A stretch of 64,000 nucleotides of DNA from JARBUG01 sp035628915 (GTDB lineage: Bacteria; Bacillota; Sulfobacillia; Symbiobacteriales; Symbiobacteriaceae). How positions within the stretch are numbered: the stretch's first letter is position 1; each line of letters opens with the position of its first letter. The translations under genes were made by a program, and so were the position numbers. The notes beneath the pieces are model-generated. The model searched no databases, was not told where the DNA came from, and worked only from the letters and a program-made list of their open reading frames with translations. Below are positions 1 through 7,760 of this stretch, one piece after another. The DNA lies in NCBI GenBank assembly GCA_035628915.1, contig DASPIW010000006.1, forward strand, positions 6,239-70,238, given 5' to 3'.

Positions 1-557
1 CGGCCGGAGACGGTGGCGATTCTGCCAACGCCAGCTTCAGCCAGCTTCCGCTCCAACGGCTTGATGAAATCCAGCGCCGATTGCGGCGGCACGTCGCGGC
101 CGTCCAGGAAGGCCTGAATGTACAGTTCCTTGACACCAGCCGCCTTCACAAGATCAACCAGGGCATAAACGTGATCCAGATGGCTATGCACGCCACCGTC
201 GGAGACCAGGCCCATCATATGTAGGCGACCGCTTGCCTTCGCACGGTCCAGAGCGACCTGCCAGGCGGGCAGCGTGAAGAATGAACCGTCCCGAATGGCC
301 CGGTAAATGCGGACCAGCGTCTGATATACAATCCGGCCGGCGCCCAGGTTCAGGTGGCCAACGTTGGAGTCGCCCATCTGTCCGGACAGAAGGCCAACAG
401 CTTCGCCGGAAGCGATTAGCTGTGTATTGGGGTACTTCTGCATGATCCGATCGAAGTTCGGATGCCGCGCCGCCGCAATCGCGTTGGCCGTGGGGTTGGG
501 ATTGATCCCCCAGCCGTCCAGCACGATTAAGGCCACGGGCCTGCGCAATGAGGTCAC
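1..557 (-). CDS. gpmI: 2,3-bisphosphoglycerate-independent phosphoglycerate mutase, partial (N-terminal part)
   Basis: This glycolytic enzyme interconverts 3- and 2-phosphoglycerate in the cytosol with two metal ions and a phosphoserine intermediate. The visible 185 residues start with the family opening RPVALIVLDGWG, whose Asp is a metal ligand. They contain MGDSNVGHLNLGAGR, where Ser64 is the expected catalytic serine, followed by SDGGVHSHLDH and DGRDVPP. The gene runs off the left edge, so the C-terminal half is unseen. I chose the GTG at 557 because an AGGAGG site lies about ten bases upstream and the reading begins exactly where family members begin. tpiA and pgk lie further right on the same strand, but unrelated genes separate them, so this is not one compact operon. 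Confidence 0.95.
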   Translation of the reverse strand, partial: MTSLRRPVALIVLDGWGINPNPTANAIAAARHPNFDRIMQKYPNTQLIASGEAVGLLSGQMGDSNVGHLNLGAGRIVYQTLVRIYRAIRDGSFFTLPAWQVALDRAKASGRLHMMGLVSDGGVHSHLDHVYALVDLVKAAGVKELYIQAFLDGRDVPPQSALDFIKPLERKLAEAGVGRIATVSG

Positions 558-710
558 GTCCGGGTCACCTCCTGAAATACGATGCTAGTGTGCCACCGGA
601 CCGGCACGGCCAGCACAACGACTTTTGCTAAAGCGTTTACCAAAGTTGTCATGGGTTATTGTACCACATTCGCCTGTCGTGGGGCAGGAAAACTTCTGCG
701 ACAATGTACC

Positions 711-724
711 AGTACCTTGGTACT
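711..724. promoter_or_regulatory. Inverted repeat AGTACC-TT-GGTACT between gpmI and trxA
   Basis: A 14-base inverted repeat lies in the 257-base divergent region between gpmI and trxA. It shares the TACC...GGTA ends of the candidate repressor site at 777-790 but has a shorter centre, so it could be a related half-spaced site or an unrelated operator. No clear -35/-10 pair could be tied to it. Confidence 0.3.
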
Positions 725-776
725 CTGCGGCTCCGTATCTCCGCCGCCGGGCTTCCCGTCATAAGATATGAAGAAA

Positions 777-790
777 TACCGTACCCGGTA
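777..790 (+). promoter_or_regulatory. Candidate CsoR-family operator upstream of trxA (TACC-N6-GGTA)
   Basis: The dyad ATACCGTACCCGGTAT (776-791) lies 24 bases before the trxA start. Its TACC-N6-GGTA core with a central TAC has the same architecture as the site at 1510-1523 in front of the CsoR-family gene. I infer that one repressor controls both genes. The match is seen directly, but binding is inference. Confidence 0.45.
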
Positions 791-814
791 TGTGTATGAA
801 GGAGGGGTCTATGA

Positions 815-1159
815 ATGGCGCAGTTTACCGTGCCGATCACCGATGAGACTTTTGAGGCTGAAGTACTGAAGGCAGACGTACCTGTGCTGGTGGACTTCTG
901 GGCGCCCTGGTGCGGCCCTTGCAAGATGATCGCTCCCGTCCTTGAGGAGATTGCGCAGGCCAACATCGGCAAACTCAAGGTCGCCAAGCTGAACGTCGAT
1001 GAAAACCAGCGCTATGCCGGGCAGTTCGGCGTCATGTCCATCCCGACGATGATCCTTTTCCACGGCGGTGCGGCGGTCGGCCAGCTCGTCGGGTTCCGCC
1101 CAAAGGCGGACCTGCAGCGGATTCTCGACCAGGCCCTCGCCACCTTGGCTGCGAAATAA
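815..1159 (+). CDS. trxA: Thioredoxin
   Basis: This small cytosolic dithiol oxidoreductase reduces protein disulfides and is itself reduced by thioredoxin reductase. The 114 residues form one complete thioredoxin fold. The active site is WCGPC, with Cys33 and Cys36 after the usual DFWAPWCGPC strand-helix junction. The cis-proline is in SIPT (Pro77), and the length matches classical thioredoxins. The ATG at 815 is preceded by a GGAGGGG site at 801. A strong hairpin follows the stop at 1167, so it is probably monocistronic. Its leader carries a TACC-N6-GGTA dyad shared with the neighbouring CsoR-family gene, which hints at thiol- or metal-responsive control. Confidence 0.97.
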   Translation: MAQFTVPITDETFEAEVLKADVPVLVDFWAPWCGPCKMIAPVLEEIAQANIGKLKVAKLNVDENQRYAGQFGVMSIPTMILFHGGAAVGQLVGFRPKADLQRILDQALATLAAK

Positions 1160-1166
1160 ATCAAGA

Positions 1167-1204
1167 AGCGGTCGGTTGCCCTGGCAACCGACCGCTCAGC
1201 TTTT
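1167..1204. terminator. Bidirectional terminator between trxA and the CsoR-family gene
   Basis: A perfect 14-base-pair stem (1167-1180 with 1183-1196) sits between two convergent genes. It is followed by CAGCTTTT on the plus strand and by an A/T-rich stretch on the minus strand. It ends trxA and probably also the leftward repressor gene. Confidence 0.85.
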
Positions 1205-1505
1205 ACCCCAGCTTGAGAAACTGCTCGATCACCTTTTCGACCGCATCTTCCGTGTCTTCGCCGTTCTTGATGGCGTCTACCACACGTATGCCCAAATTGC
1301 AGGCGACGGCTTTCATGCCCACCTTGTTAATGGCAGCTTTCATGGCGCCAAGCTGGATGATGACCTGCTCGCAGTCCTCACCTTCCTCCAGCATGCGCTG
1401 GATGCCGCGGGCCTGTCCTTCAATGCGCTTCAGTCGGCGCATAAGATCCTCGTACAGCTGTGGGTTGGTCTCCTTGATCCGCAACTGCGACACCCCCTCG
1501 GGCAC
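1203..1505 (-). CDS. CsoR/RcnR/CstR-family (DUF156) transcriptional repressor, two-cysteine variant
   Basis: Members of this family are all-helical tetrameric repressors that release DNA on binding Cu(I), Ni(II), persulfides or aldehydes. The 100-residue protein has the family core RLKRIEGQARGIQRML. Copper-sensing CsoR uses a Cys-His-Cys triad. Here the only candidate ligands are Cys45 and Cys69, there is no histidine in the protein, and the 24-residue spacing matches neither CsoR (Cys-His 25, Cys-Cys 29) nor CstR (29). A thiol or persulfide sensor is therefore more likely than a copper sensor. The GTG at 1505 is used, although a GTG four codons later is possible. A candidate operator (1510-1523) directly abuts the start, which suggests autorepression. 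Confidence 0.88.
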   Translation of the reverse strand: MPEGVSQLRIKETNPQLYEDLMRRLKRIEGQARGIQRMLEEGEDCEQVIIQLGAMKAAINKVGMKAVACNLGIRVVDAIKNGEDTEDAVEKVIEQFLKLG

Positions 1506-1509
1506 AGAT

Positions 1510-1523
1510 TACCCTACGGGGTA
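1510..1523 (-). promoter_or_regulatory. Candidate CsoR-family operator (autoregulatory)
   Basis: TACCCTACGGGGTA is a G/C-flanked dyad of the type bound by CsoR-family repressors. It ends five bases before the repressor start codon. The same TACC-N6-GGTA layout recurs before trxA at 777-790. Confidence 0.55.
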
Positions 1524-1541
1524 GGCGTTGTCAATTCTCCG

Positions 1542-2447
1542 TTAGCGCTTCATCTTCGGATCAAGCGCGTCACGCAGACCGTCGCCCACGAAGTTGAAGG
1601 AGAGCACCGTCATCGTAATGAAGATGCCGGGCACCGTCGTGACCCACGGAGCGACCCGTAGGAAGTTGCGGCCTGAGGAGAGCATTTCACCCCAGGTCGG
1701 ATACGGCGGCGGGGCGCCGAAGCCAAGGAAGTTCAGGGCCGTCTCCGCCAAAATGGCGTTGCCGATGCGCAGCGTTGCGTTGACAATGATGATGGCCACA
1801 GCGTTCGGCAGCACATGCTTGAAGATGATGCGCATGTCTGGGGCGCCCAGTGCCTGGGCGGCCTGGACGAAATCCCTCTCCCTCAGGGACAGGAACTGTG
1901 CGCGCACCAGGAAGGCCAAACCCGGCCACGACGTAATGCCGATGACGACCATCACCGTGTACACGCTGCGACTGATAATGGAAGAGACGACGACCAGCAG
2001 CGTCAGCGTCGGGATATTGTCAATTGCCTCCGCAATGCGCATCATGGTCACGTCAAGCCAACTGCCGGCGTAGAATCCGGCGACGGCTCCCCATGTGGCC
2101 CCGATCAGTACCGCCACGCCGGCGGCCACAAAGCCGACGGAAAGCGATATGCGGGCGCCCCAGATGATGCGGCTGAATACATCGCGCCCATACTGGTCTG
2201 TACCAAACCAATGCTCAGGCGAAGGCGGCAGGTTCTTCAGAGATGTGTCAAAGAAGTCCCATTTCTGGGGAGCGATTTGCGGAGCGAATATGGCCAGCGT
2301 GGCGAGAATGGCCAGCAGAATCAGGCCGAAGACGGCCGACCGGCTGCGCCGGAAGCGGCGCCAAATCGCCACGTATTGTTTCTCTTCCCGCCCAAGGTTC
2401 TGGTTCTGCAGGTCGGCCGGTCGACGGGGCCGCGCAGGTGCCGCCAT
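1542..2447 (-). CDS. Oligopeptide/dipeptide ABC transporter permease, OppC/DppC type
   Basis: This is one of two membrane-spanning permease subunits of a peptide-type ABC importer. The 301-residue protein has a long cytoplasmic N-terminus rich in Arg and Pro, then the first membrane helix (AVFGLILLAILATLAIFAPQI). The OppC_N region follows (HWFGTDQYGRDVFSRIIWGA), then the binding-protein-dependent transport fold. The EAA loop that contacts the ATPase reads QAAQALGAPDMRIIFKHVLP. It follows the OppB-type gene 12 bases downstream in the same operon. No OppD/OppF ATPase is encoded beside it, so the ATPases must be supplied from elsewhere. The substrate is not evident. Confidence 0.93.
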   Translation of the reverse strand: MAAPARPRRPADLQNQNLGREEKQYVAIWRRFRRSRSAVFGLILLAILATLAIFAPQIAPQKWDFFDTSLKNLPPSPEHWFGTDQYGRDVFSRIIWGARISLSVGFVAAGVAVLIGATWGAVAGFYAGSWLDVTMMRIAEAIDNIPTLTLLVVVSSIISRSVYTVMVVIGITSWPGLAFLVRAQFLSLRERDFVQAAQALGAPDMRIIFKHVLPNAVAIIIVNATLRIGNAILAETALNFLGFGAPPPYPTWGEMLSSGRNFLRVAPWVTTVPGIFITMTVLSFNFVGDGLRDALDPKMKR

Positions 2448-2459
2448 GCGTTCTCCCCC

Positions 2460-3446
2460 CTACGAGTACCGGATGCGCGGGTCGACCAGTACGTAAACGA
2501 TCTCGGTACTGAAACTGGCCACCGTTCCCACCATAAAACCGAACAGCAGCAGGGCCATGACCACGGGGTGATCCTGCGACGTCACCGCGTTCAGACCATA
2601 CTGCCCGACGCCGGGCCAGGCAAAGATCATTTCCACGATGGCCGACCCGTCAAAAATGGTGGCCAGAAAGACACCCATAATGGTGATGATGGGGAGCAGG
2701 GCGTTGCGCATGGCATGTTTGTAGATGACAACCCGGTCGGCCAGACCTTTGGCCCGCGCTGTCCGGATATAGTCCTCCTTCAGCACCTCAAGCATGGAGT
2801 TGCGCATGTACCGGGTGATGGCAGCCATGCCGGTCACTGTTAACGTGATGACCGGGAGAAGCATATAGCGGGCTCGGTCGAGCATGATGCCCAGCCACGT
2901 GTGCGTTTCCGGCGTTACTTCGAACGAGCGGTACCCACTGGTGGGAATCGCCCCGTGCGAGGGAAGTGCAACGAACAGAATCAGCATAAGGCCCACCCAG
3001 AAGCTTGGCATGGAGTGTCCGAGGAACGAAAAAGTCTGTGCTCCGTAGTCGATCCACGAATATTGTCGTACGGCACAGACAATGCCTAGCGGAATGGCAA
3101 GGGCAAAGATCAGAAATAGCTCGATGATGTTCAGCTGGAGCGTTGCGGGCAGACGGGCCAGCCAGGTTTCCGTGACCGGCCGCTGGGAAATGTATGAATT
3201 GCCCAGATCGCCATGGATCACCAGGTTTTTCAGCCAGGTCAGGTACTGCACATGCAGCGGCTTGTTGAGTCCCCACTTCTCTTTCAACTTTTCGATGTCA
3301 GCAGGGTTAATGTTTGAGTTTTCGCCTCTGAGAAAGATCTGCTCCGGGCCCCCGGGTGCGAGTTGATAGAGCCCGAATGTCATGAACGTAATAATGAAGA
3401 AAAGGGGGATCAGTTGCAGCAGCCGGCGCAGCAAATAACGCTTCAC
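2460..3446 (-). CDS. Oligopeptide/dipeptide ABC transporter permease, OppB/DppB type
   Basis: This is the partner permease of the OppC-type protein. It has 328 residues, a normal length for OppB. The N-terminus MKRYLLRRLLQLIPLFFIITF is the typical first helix. LAPGGPEQ, the large extracellular loop, and a C-terminal EAA loop (RTARAKGLADRVVIYKHAM) followed by GSAIVEMIFAWPGVG are all family hallmarks. It lies between the substrate-binding lipoprotein gene (upstream, 95-base gap) and the OppC gene. The order binding protein, OppB, OppC is usual, but the two ATPase genes that normally follow are missing here. Confidence 0.94.
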   Translation of the reverse strand: MKRYLLRRLLQLIPLFFIITFMTFGLYQLAPGGPEQIFLRGENSNINPADIEKLKEKWGLNKPLHVQYLTWLKNLVIHGDLGNSYISQRPVTETWLARLPATLQLNIIELFLIFALAIPLGIVCAVRQYSWIDYGAQTFSFLGHSMPSFWVGLMLILFVALPSHGAIPTSGYRSFEVTPETHTWLGIMLDRARYMLLPVITLTVTGMAAITRYMRNSMLEVLKEDYIRTARAKGLADRVVIYKHAMRNALLPIITIMGVFLATIFDGSAIVEMIFAWPGVGQYGLNAVTSQDHPVVMALLLFGFMVGTVASFSTEIVYVLVDPRIRYS

Positions 3447-3541
3447 GCAACGTCACCTCCAATGGGGCGGGATACGGCAGGGTATAGAGCAGGGGGGCAC
3501 CCATTTCGGGGGGCGCCCCCCTGCTGTTCTACCTCAGTCTG

Positions 3542-5251
3542 CTACTTCGACGTGGCCGTGAACCACTGGTTCATGTACTGCGTGGTATTAATGCCGTAGC
3601 CGTTCCAGTTCACGATGCCCTGGATCTCCTTCTTGGCGAAGTCGGTCCAGACGTTAACGTAAATCCAGTTGGCGGGGGCATCGTCGATGACGAGCTTCTG
3701 GGCTTCCTGGTAAATCTTCTGCCGCTCGGCCAGATCGGTGGTCCGGGCGCCCTTGTCGACCAGTTCGTCGACCTTGGGGTTCTTGTACCGGCCCCGGTTT
3801 GAGCCATTGTTCACGCCCTTTTCGTCCAGGCGGATGTTCTTGCTGTGGTAGTTGGAGTCGAACGAGTAATGCGGGTCGATGCTGAAACCGAGGCCCGAGA
3901 AGACAACGTTGAACTCGCCGGGCTTCATGTGCTTGTCGAGCAGGGTATTGAAGTCGACCATCAAGATCTCCGTGTCGACGCCGATGGCCTTCCAGTCCTT
4001 CTGGGACTGCAGGGCGATTCCTTCGATGATCGACGAGCCCTTCGTACCCACGTACGTGACCTTGAGGGGCTTGCCGTCCTTTTCATAGATGCCGTTGGCG
4101 TTTTTCTTGAAGCCGGCAGACTGAATCAGTTCTTCAGCCTTCTTGGCATCGTAGGGGTAGCCCTTGGCAGTCTTGTCGAAAGCCCAGTGGATGGGCGGAA
4201 TGGGACCTGCCGGCAGCGACGCCTTATTGTCCATAACGCCTTTGATGATGGCGTCCCGATTCAGGCCATAGCTAAGCGCCTGCCGGACCTCCTTGATGTT
4301 GGTCGGGAAGGCCTCAACGTTGAAGGTCTGGTAGCCGTAGCCCATGCGGTCCCAGTCGAAGGCGACCAGCTTATCCTTGAAGTCGGCCTTGAGGCGGTCG
4401 ACGTGAGCGGGCTCAACGGAATCACGGAAGGAGAGCTCGCCGGCCTCAAGGGCGGCCATGGCCGTGTTCTCCTCGGGAATGACGCGCATGCGGACTTTTT
4501 CGATCCAGGGACCGAAGGTGCCCTTATTGGCGCCCGGCTTGCCCATTTCCCAGTACTCGGGGTTGCGCTCGACCAGCACGTACTGGCCGGACTGCCACTC
4601 TACGAACTTGTAGGGGCCGGCCCCGATGGGCTTCTTCCAGGCTTCAGCGCCCTCCATGTCCTTGACCGGGATGTTGCCGAAAATGTGCTTGGGAATGGGC
4701 TGGAGGCTGGCGCCGCCGAACAGGAAGGGCGCAAACGGCTCTTTCAGGACGATTTCCAGCGTGTAATCGTCCTTGGCTTTGACGGACTGGATCATGTCGT
4801 ACGTGCTCTTGTCCGGGCCCTGATAGTCATCGCTCAGGACAACGTTATAGGAGAACTCGAAGTCATGTGCCGTCAGGGGCTTGCCGTCGTGGAACTTGAC
4901 GCCTTGCCGAGTTTTGAATGTGTAGGTCTTGCCGTCGGCGCTGATGGTCGGCTGGGTTTCGGCCAGCGCCGCTTCGGGCTTGTAGTCAAACCCGATGCGC
5001 ATGAGACCGTCGCCGTAGACCCGGTTCGTGATTTCCGCAGCGTACGCGCTGCTCAGCCAGTAGAGTGCCAGCGTGTCCGGATCTTCGGGCGCATCAAAAA
5101 TGATCTCGCCGCCGGCAGCAGGCTTCTGCTCTGTTGTGGAGCCGTTGTTGTTGCCATTGTTGCCACTCGGTTTCTTGGTAGTGCAGGCGGACACGATCAG
5201 GGACGAAGCGAGCAGCAGACTTAAAAACCCAACCAGGTACTTGCGAGCCAC
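3542..5251 (-). CDS. Family 5 extracellular solute-binding lipoprotein of a peptide-type ABC transporter
   Basis: This protein captures substrate outside the membrane for the OppB/OppC pair. The open frame extends further upstream, but the GTG at 5251 has a GAGGGGGG site just before it and opens directly into a signal sequence. That signal ends in the lipobox IVSAC, with Cys23 as the lipidated residue. The start gives 569 residues. A Gly/Asn/Ser-rich linker follows, then the SBP_bac_5 body, including SADGKTYTFKTRQGVKFHDG and the ALSYGLNRDAI region. This size and fold serve oligopeptides, dipeptides, nickel or some sugars. Sequence alone does not settle the ligand. Confidence 0.92.
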   Translation of the reverse strand: MARKYLVGFLSLLLASSLIVSACTTKKPSGNNGNNNGSTTEQKPAAGGEIIFDAPEDPDTLALYWLSSAYAAEITNRVYGDGLMRIGFDYKPEAALAETQPTISADGKTYTFKTRQGVKFHDGKPLTAHDFEFSYNVVLSDDYQGPDKSTYDMIQSVKAKDDYTLEIVLKEPFAPFLFGGASLQPIPKHIFGNIPVKDMEGAEAWKKPIGAGPYKFVEWQSGQYVLVERNPEYWEMGKPGANKGTFGPWIEKVRMRVIPEENTAMAALEAGELSFRDSVEPAHVDRLKADFKDKLVAFDWDRMGYGYQTFNVEAFPTNIKEVRQALSYGLNRDAIIKGVMDNKASLPAGPIPPIHWAFDKTAKGYPYDAKKAEELIQSAGFKKNANGIYEKDGKPLKVTYVGTKGSSIIEGIALQSQKDWKAIGVDTEILMVDFNTLLDKHMKPGEFNVVFSGLGFSIDPHYSFDSNYHSKNIRLDEKGVNNGSNRGRYKNPKVDELVDKGARTTDLAERQKIYQEAQKLVIDDAPANWIYVNVWTDFAKKEIQGIVNWNGYGINTTQYMNQWFTATSK

Positions 5252-5561
5252 TGCATGACCCCCCTCAGTCTTTTCTGTTTGCTTCGTAGGGAAAGCGAGG
5301 TACGCCACCCCAGGGGCAGCGCGCTTCGCCTCCAATTTCCTTATACACCTTCTTTTGAATACTAAGACGCCAAAACCCTGCTTGTCGTTCAAAATTTTTT
5401 TCTCGACCAGCAAGTTTTTTGCGTGATCACCGGAAAAGCCTATGATCTTGCGTGCCAGACATGCGCTCATGGGCAAATAGTCTTCCACTTGATATTCCCA
5501 GGGATTTTATGGTATAACTTGAATTGGGTATATATTTTCTTCACGATCAAGGAGGGCGCCT
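5252..5561. other. Divergent intergenic region between the binding-protein gene and the PilZ gene
   Basis: This 310-base stretch is more A/T-rich than its surroundings, with runs of T and A near 5390-5425. The right end holds a good sigma-A-type promoter for the PilZ gene (5489-5518). The leftward transporter operon must start within it, but I could not identify a convincing -35/-10 pair on that strand. No credible gene is seen. Confidence 0.6.
5489..5518 (+). promoter_or_regulatory. Sigma-A-type promoter for the PilZ gene
   Basis: TTGATA (5489-5494) and TATAAC (5513-5518) are separated by 18 bases, placing the transcription start near 5525 and giving a leader of about 37 bases. Both hexamers match consensus in five and four positions. 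Confidence 0.6.
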
Positions 5562-6275
5562 GTGTGGCAGTATAGCGACTCGCCGCGCTTCTGGCATAAA
5601 GTCCAACCACCTTCCGCCCTGGCCCAGAGCGCCTTTGACCTGCTGCTGGGCATGCGGAGCGTGGCGGCAACGGTTCTCTTCCTGGACCTCTCGGCCCCGG
5701 AGCATCCCGTGGCCGAAATTCCAGGCTTTGTGGAGCAGGTCACCACCACGAACGTGACGCTGGGACTGGCGGCACCCCTGCCCAAGCTGGATTCCCGCAC
5801 CCGGTTCGGCGTGGAAATCATGGCGGGCCCGGGCATTCTCCGATTCCAAACCACGGCCTACAGGGCGCCCGAGGGTGGGGCCACCCGGCTGCAGTTGGTT
5901 CTGCCCCGGCAAATTGAATCCGTTCAGCGGCGGAAGTTCTCCCGGGTCCCTTTTACAGCGGCCGTCTCGTTCGCCCCGGTGGACGGGCAGCCGGACGGCG
6001 AAACCTGCCCGGGCGGCGTAGGCACGGCCGTCGACCTGAGCGCCGGCGGCATGCGAATCACCACGCAGTTGCCCATGCGGTACGGTCAAACGGTCGCCCT
6101 CAGCTTCCACACGCCGGACGGCACAGAATACCGGGCGCTGCCGGGTAAAGTGGCACGGGTGCAGTCCGTCAATCACCAGTACACGGTAGCCTTTCGGTTC
6201 ATGGACTTGGGCGAGGCTGTGGAGAACCAGCTGGTACAGAGCGTCTTCCGGATGCAATTGCGGAACCTGAAGTGA
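5562..6275 (+). CDS. PilZ-domain protein, YcgR-like, probable cyclic-di-GMP effector
   Basis: The 237-residue protein has a YcgR-type N-terminal barrel (about residues 25-115) followed by a PilZ domain (about 120-230). Both signature elements for cyclic-di-GMP binding are present: the RxxxR-type motif in VQRRKFSRVPF (Arg123/124 and Arg128) and DLSAGG at 158-163. In this family, cyclic-di-GMP binding adjusts flagellar motor behaviour or matrix production. No flagellar gene is adjacent. The GTG at 5562 is fixed by GGAGGG at 5551 and a promoter upstream. It stands alone, followed by a strong hairpin. Confidence 0.92.
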   Translation: MWQYSDSPRFWHKVQPPSALAQSAFDLLLGMRSVAATVLFLDLSAPEHPVAEIPGFVEQVTTTNVTLGLAAPLPKLDSRTRFGVEIMAGPGILRFQTTAYRAPEGGATRLQLVLPRQIESVQRRKFSRVPFTAAVSFAPVDGQPDGETCPGGVGTAVDLSAGGMRITTQLPMRYGQTVALSFHTPDGTEYRALPGKVARVQSVNHQYTVAFRFMDLGEAVENQLVQSVFRMQLRNLK

Positions 6276-6282
6276 AAAAAAG

Positions 6283-6316
6283 GCCGCCGCCCGGGAGCAC
6301 CCCGGACGGCGGCTTT
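6283..6316. terminator. Bidirectional terminator between the PilZ gene and tpiA
   Basis: GCCGCCG at 6283 pairs with CGGCGGC at 6307, with inner pairs broken by one C-A mismatch. A run of seven A residues lies on the left (T-run for the leftward tpiA transcript) and TTTCGCTTT on the right, so it serves both convergent genes. Confidence 0.85.
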
Positions 6317-6326
6317 CGCTTTGCAC

Positions 6327-7094
6327 TTACTTCACAGCGCCGGCCTTGCAGATGGCTGCGAAGCTGCCGGGCTCGAGGCTGGCGCCGCCCACCAGGGCGC
6401 CGTCGATATCGGGGAGGGCCATATAGTCGCCGATGTTGTTCGGCTTCACGCTGCCGCCGTACTGGATGCGCACGGCGTCAGCGGCTTCCCGGCAGAACTT
6501 CTCGGCCAGAACGGCCCGAATCGCAGAAATGGTAGCCTGCGCATCCGCCGGGTTGCAGTTCCGGCCGGTGCCAATCGCCCACACCGGCTCATAGGCGACA
6601 ATCAGGTTCCGCACCTGATCACTGGTCAGCCCGTCGGTGCCGGCCACCAGCTGCCGCCGGTTGACGGCGTCCGTCTGGCCCGCTTCCCGCTGCTCCAGGG
6701 TCTCGCCCACGCAGAGAATGGGGATGATCCCGTGGGTGTAAGCGGCACGGACCTTCTCGCCCACCAGTTGGTCGCTTTCACCGAAGATCGCCCGGCGCTC
6801 GGAATGCCCGAGAATCACGTAGGCGCAGCCGACATCTTTCAGCATGGGGCCGGAGACTTCGCCCGTGAAGGCCCCCTGGACTTCGTTGTACATGTTCTGG
6901 GCGCCCAGCCCGACCTTGCCCCGGGCATCCGCCAGTCCCCAGCCGGCCGCGCCCAGCAGGGGAAAGGGCGGGCAGATGACCATTTCGACACCGCCCAAGT
7001 CCTGGACAAGCGGCACAAACTCCTTGATGAAGGCGGCAGTCTCGGACAGGGTCTTGTGCATCTTCCAGTTTGCCGCAATGACAGGCGTTCGCAT
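6327..7094 (-). CDS. tpiA: Triosephosphate isomerase
   Basis: This enzyme interconverts dihydroxyacetone phosphate and glyceraldehyde 3-phosphate in glycolysis. The 255-residue TIM barrel is complete. Asn9 and Lys11 lie in AANWKM, the electrophile His97 is in GHSER, and the catalytic base Glu169 is in AYEPVWAIGTG. The phosphate loop includes YGGSVKPNN. It lies downstream of pgk and a small hypothetical gene on the same strand, with a 195-base gap containing a hairpin. It may therefore have its own promoter or be partly attenuated from the pgk transcript. Confidence 0.98.
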   Translation of the reverse strand: MRTPVIAANWKMHKTLSETAAFIKEFVPLVQDLGGVEMVICPPFPLLGAAGWGLADARGKVGLGAQNMYNEVQGAFTGEVSGPMLKDVGCAYVILGHSERRAIFGESDQLVGEKVRAAYTHGIIPILCVGETLEQREAGQTDAVNRRQLVAGTDGLTSDQVRNLIVAYEPVWAIGTGRNCNPADAQATISAIRAVLAEKFCREAADAVRIQYGGSVKPNNIGDYMALPDIDGALVGGASLEPGSFAAICKAGAVK

Positions 7095-7140
7095 CAGCAG
7101 ATATTGCCTCCTTGTTCTAGTCCGCTTCGTCAGGCTCGAA

Positions 7141-7176
7141 CCGTTTCCGTCGGCCAGAGGTTACGGACGGAAACGG
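7141..7176 (-). other. Hairpin in the gap between the hypothetical gene and tpiA
   Basis: CCGTTTCCGTC (7141-7151) and GACGGAAACGG (7166-7176) form an 11-base-pair stem with a 14-base loop in the 195-base gap upstream of tpiA. No T-run follows on the minus strand, so it may be an mRNA-processing or stability element rather than a terminator. The rest of the gap shows no gene. Confidence 0.45.
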
Positions 7177-7289
7177 TCCGACCCTTCCTTCAGCTCGTCT
7201 AGTGCGGCGCCGAGTAGCGGCGGGGCCGCACGGCACTCGTAAATGGCGCGTCAGCGCCGAGAAGAGGGCCACAGGCCGGGGCCCCGTCC

Positions 7290-7760
7290 TTACCGCCCCC
7301 AGTCGGCGATCGCCCAGGGCTTCCCGGGGCCGCTGCTCACCAAAATGAAGTAGGACCAGTCGCGCCCTTCCCGCAGGCTGGGGTCCCGGCGCTGCTCCGG
7401 CTCAACCAGATCGAGTTCATACTCAACTCTCAGGACCATGTTGGCACTGTACCGGTCTGCGAACGACGGCAGGGGCACGGGTTTGGCCACCGCCTCCACC
7501 GCCAGGACACGGGCGCCCGTGACGGTCAGCCGCCGCTTGTCCAGCGTGCGGGGATCGTTGTAGAGCCGCGCCCGCTCGGGGGCCATGGTGGCCAGAAGCC
7601 AGTCCAGATCATGGGCTGCCATCGCTGCGAAGTGCTGGCGAATTACCTCTTCGGGACTGGCGTCCCGGCGCTGACGGAGCCAGGCCTCGGCAGGGGACTG
7701 CGGCCCCCGCCGCCCGAACAGCTTTCGCCAGAATCCGGTCGCTACTTCGTAGCCAGGCAC
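7290..7760 (-). CDS. Hypothetical protein, possibly NTF2-like (DUF4829-type)
   Basis: I do not recognise this 156-residue protein with certainty. It is soluble, with no signal peptide or membrane helix. A basic N-terminus (FWRKLFGRRG) is followed by EEVIRQHFAAMAAHDLDWLLATM, a pattern common at the start of NTF2-like/DUF4829 domains. Its end, WSYFILVSSGPGKPWAIADWG, fits the closing strands of that fold. The GTG start at 7760 overlaps the last 19 bases of pgk, implying translational coupling to pgk. It sits between pgk and tpiA, an unusual position in this glycolytic cluster. The NTF2-like call is inference from pattern only. Confidence 0.7.
   Translation of the reverse strand: MPGYEVATGFWRKLFGRRGPQSPAEAWLRQRRDASPEEVIRQHFAAMAAHDLDWLLATMAPERARLYNDPRTLDKRRLTVTGARVLAVEAVAKPVPLPSFADRYSANMVLRVEYELDLVEPEQRRDPSLREGRDWSYFILVSSGPGKPWAIADWGR

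Noticed and set aside
3845..5224. 459-codon open frame on the plus strand
   Set aside because: It lies opposite the substrate-binding lipoprotein gene. It has no start site or recognisable domain.
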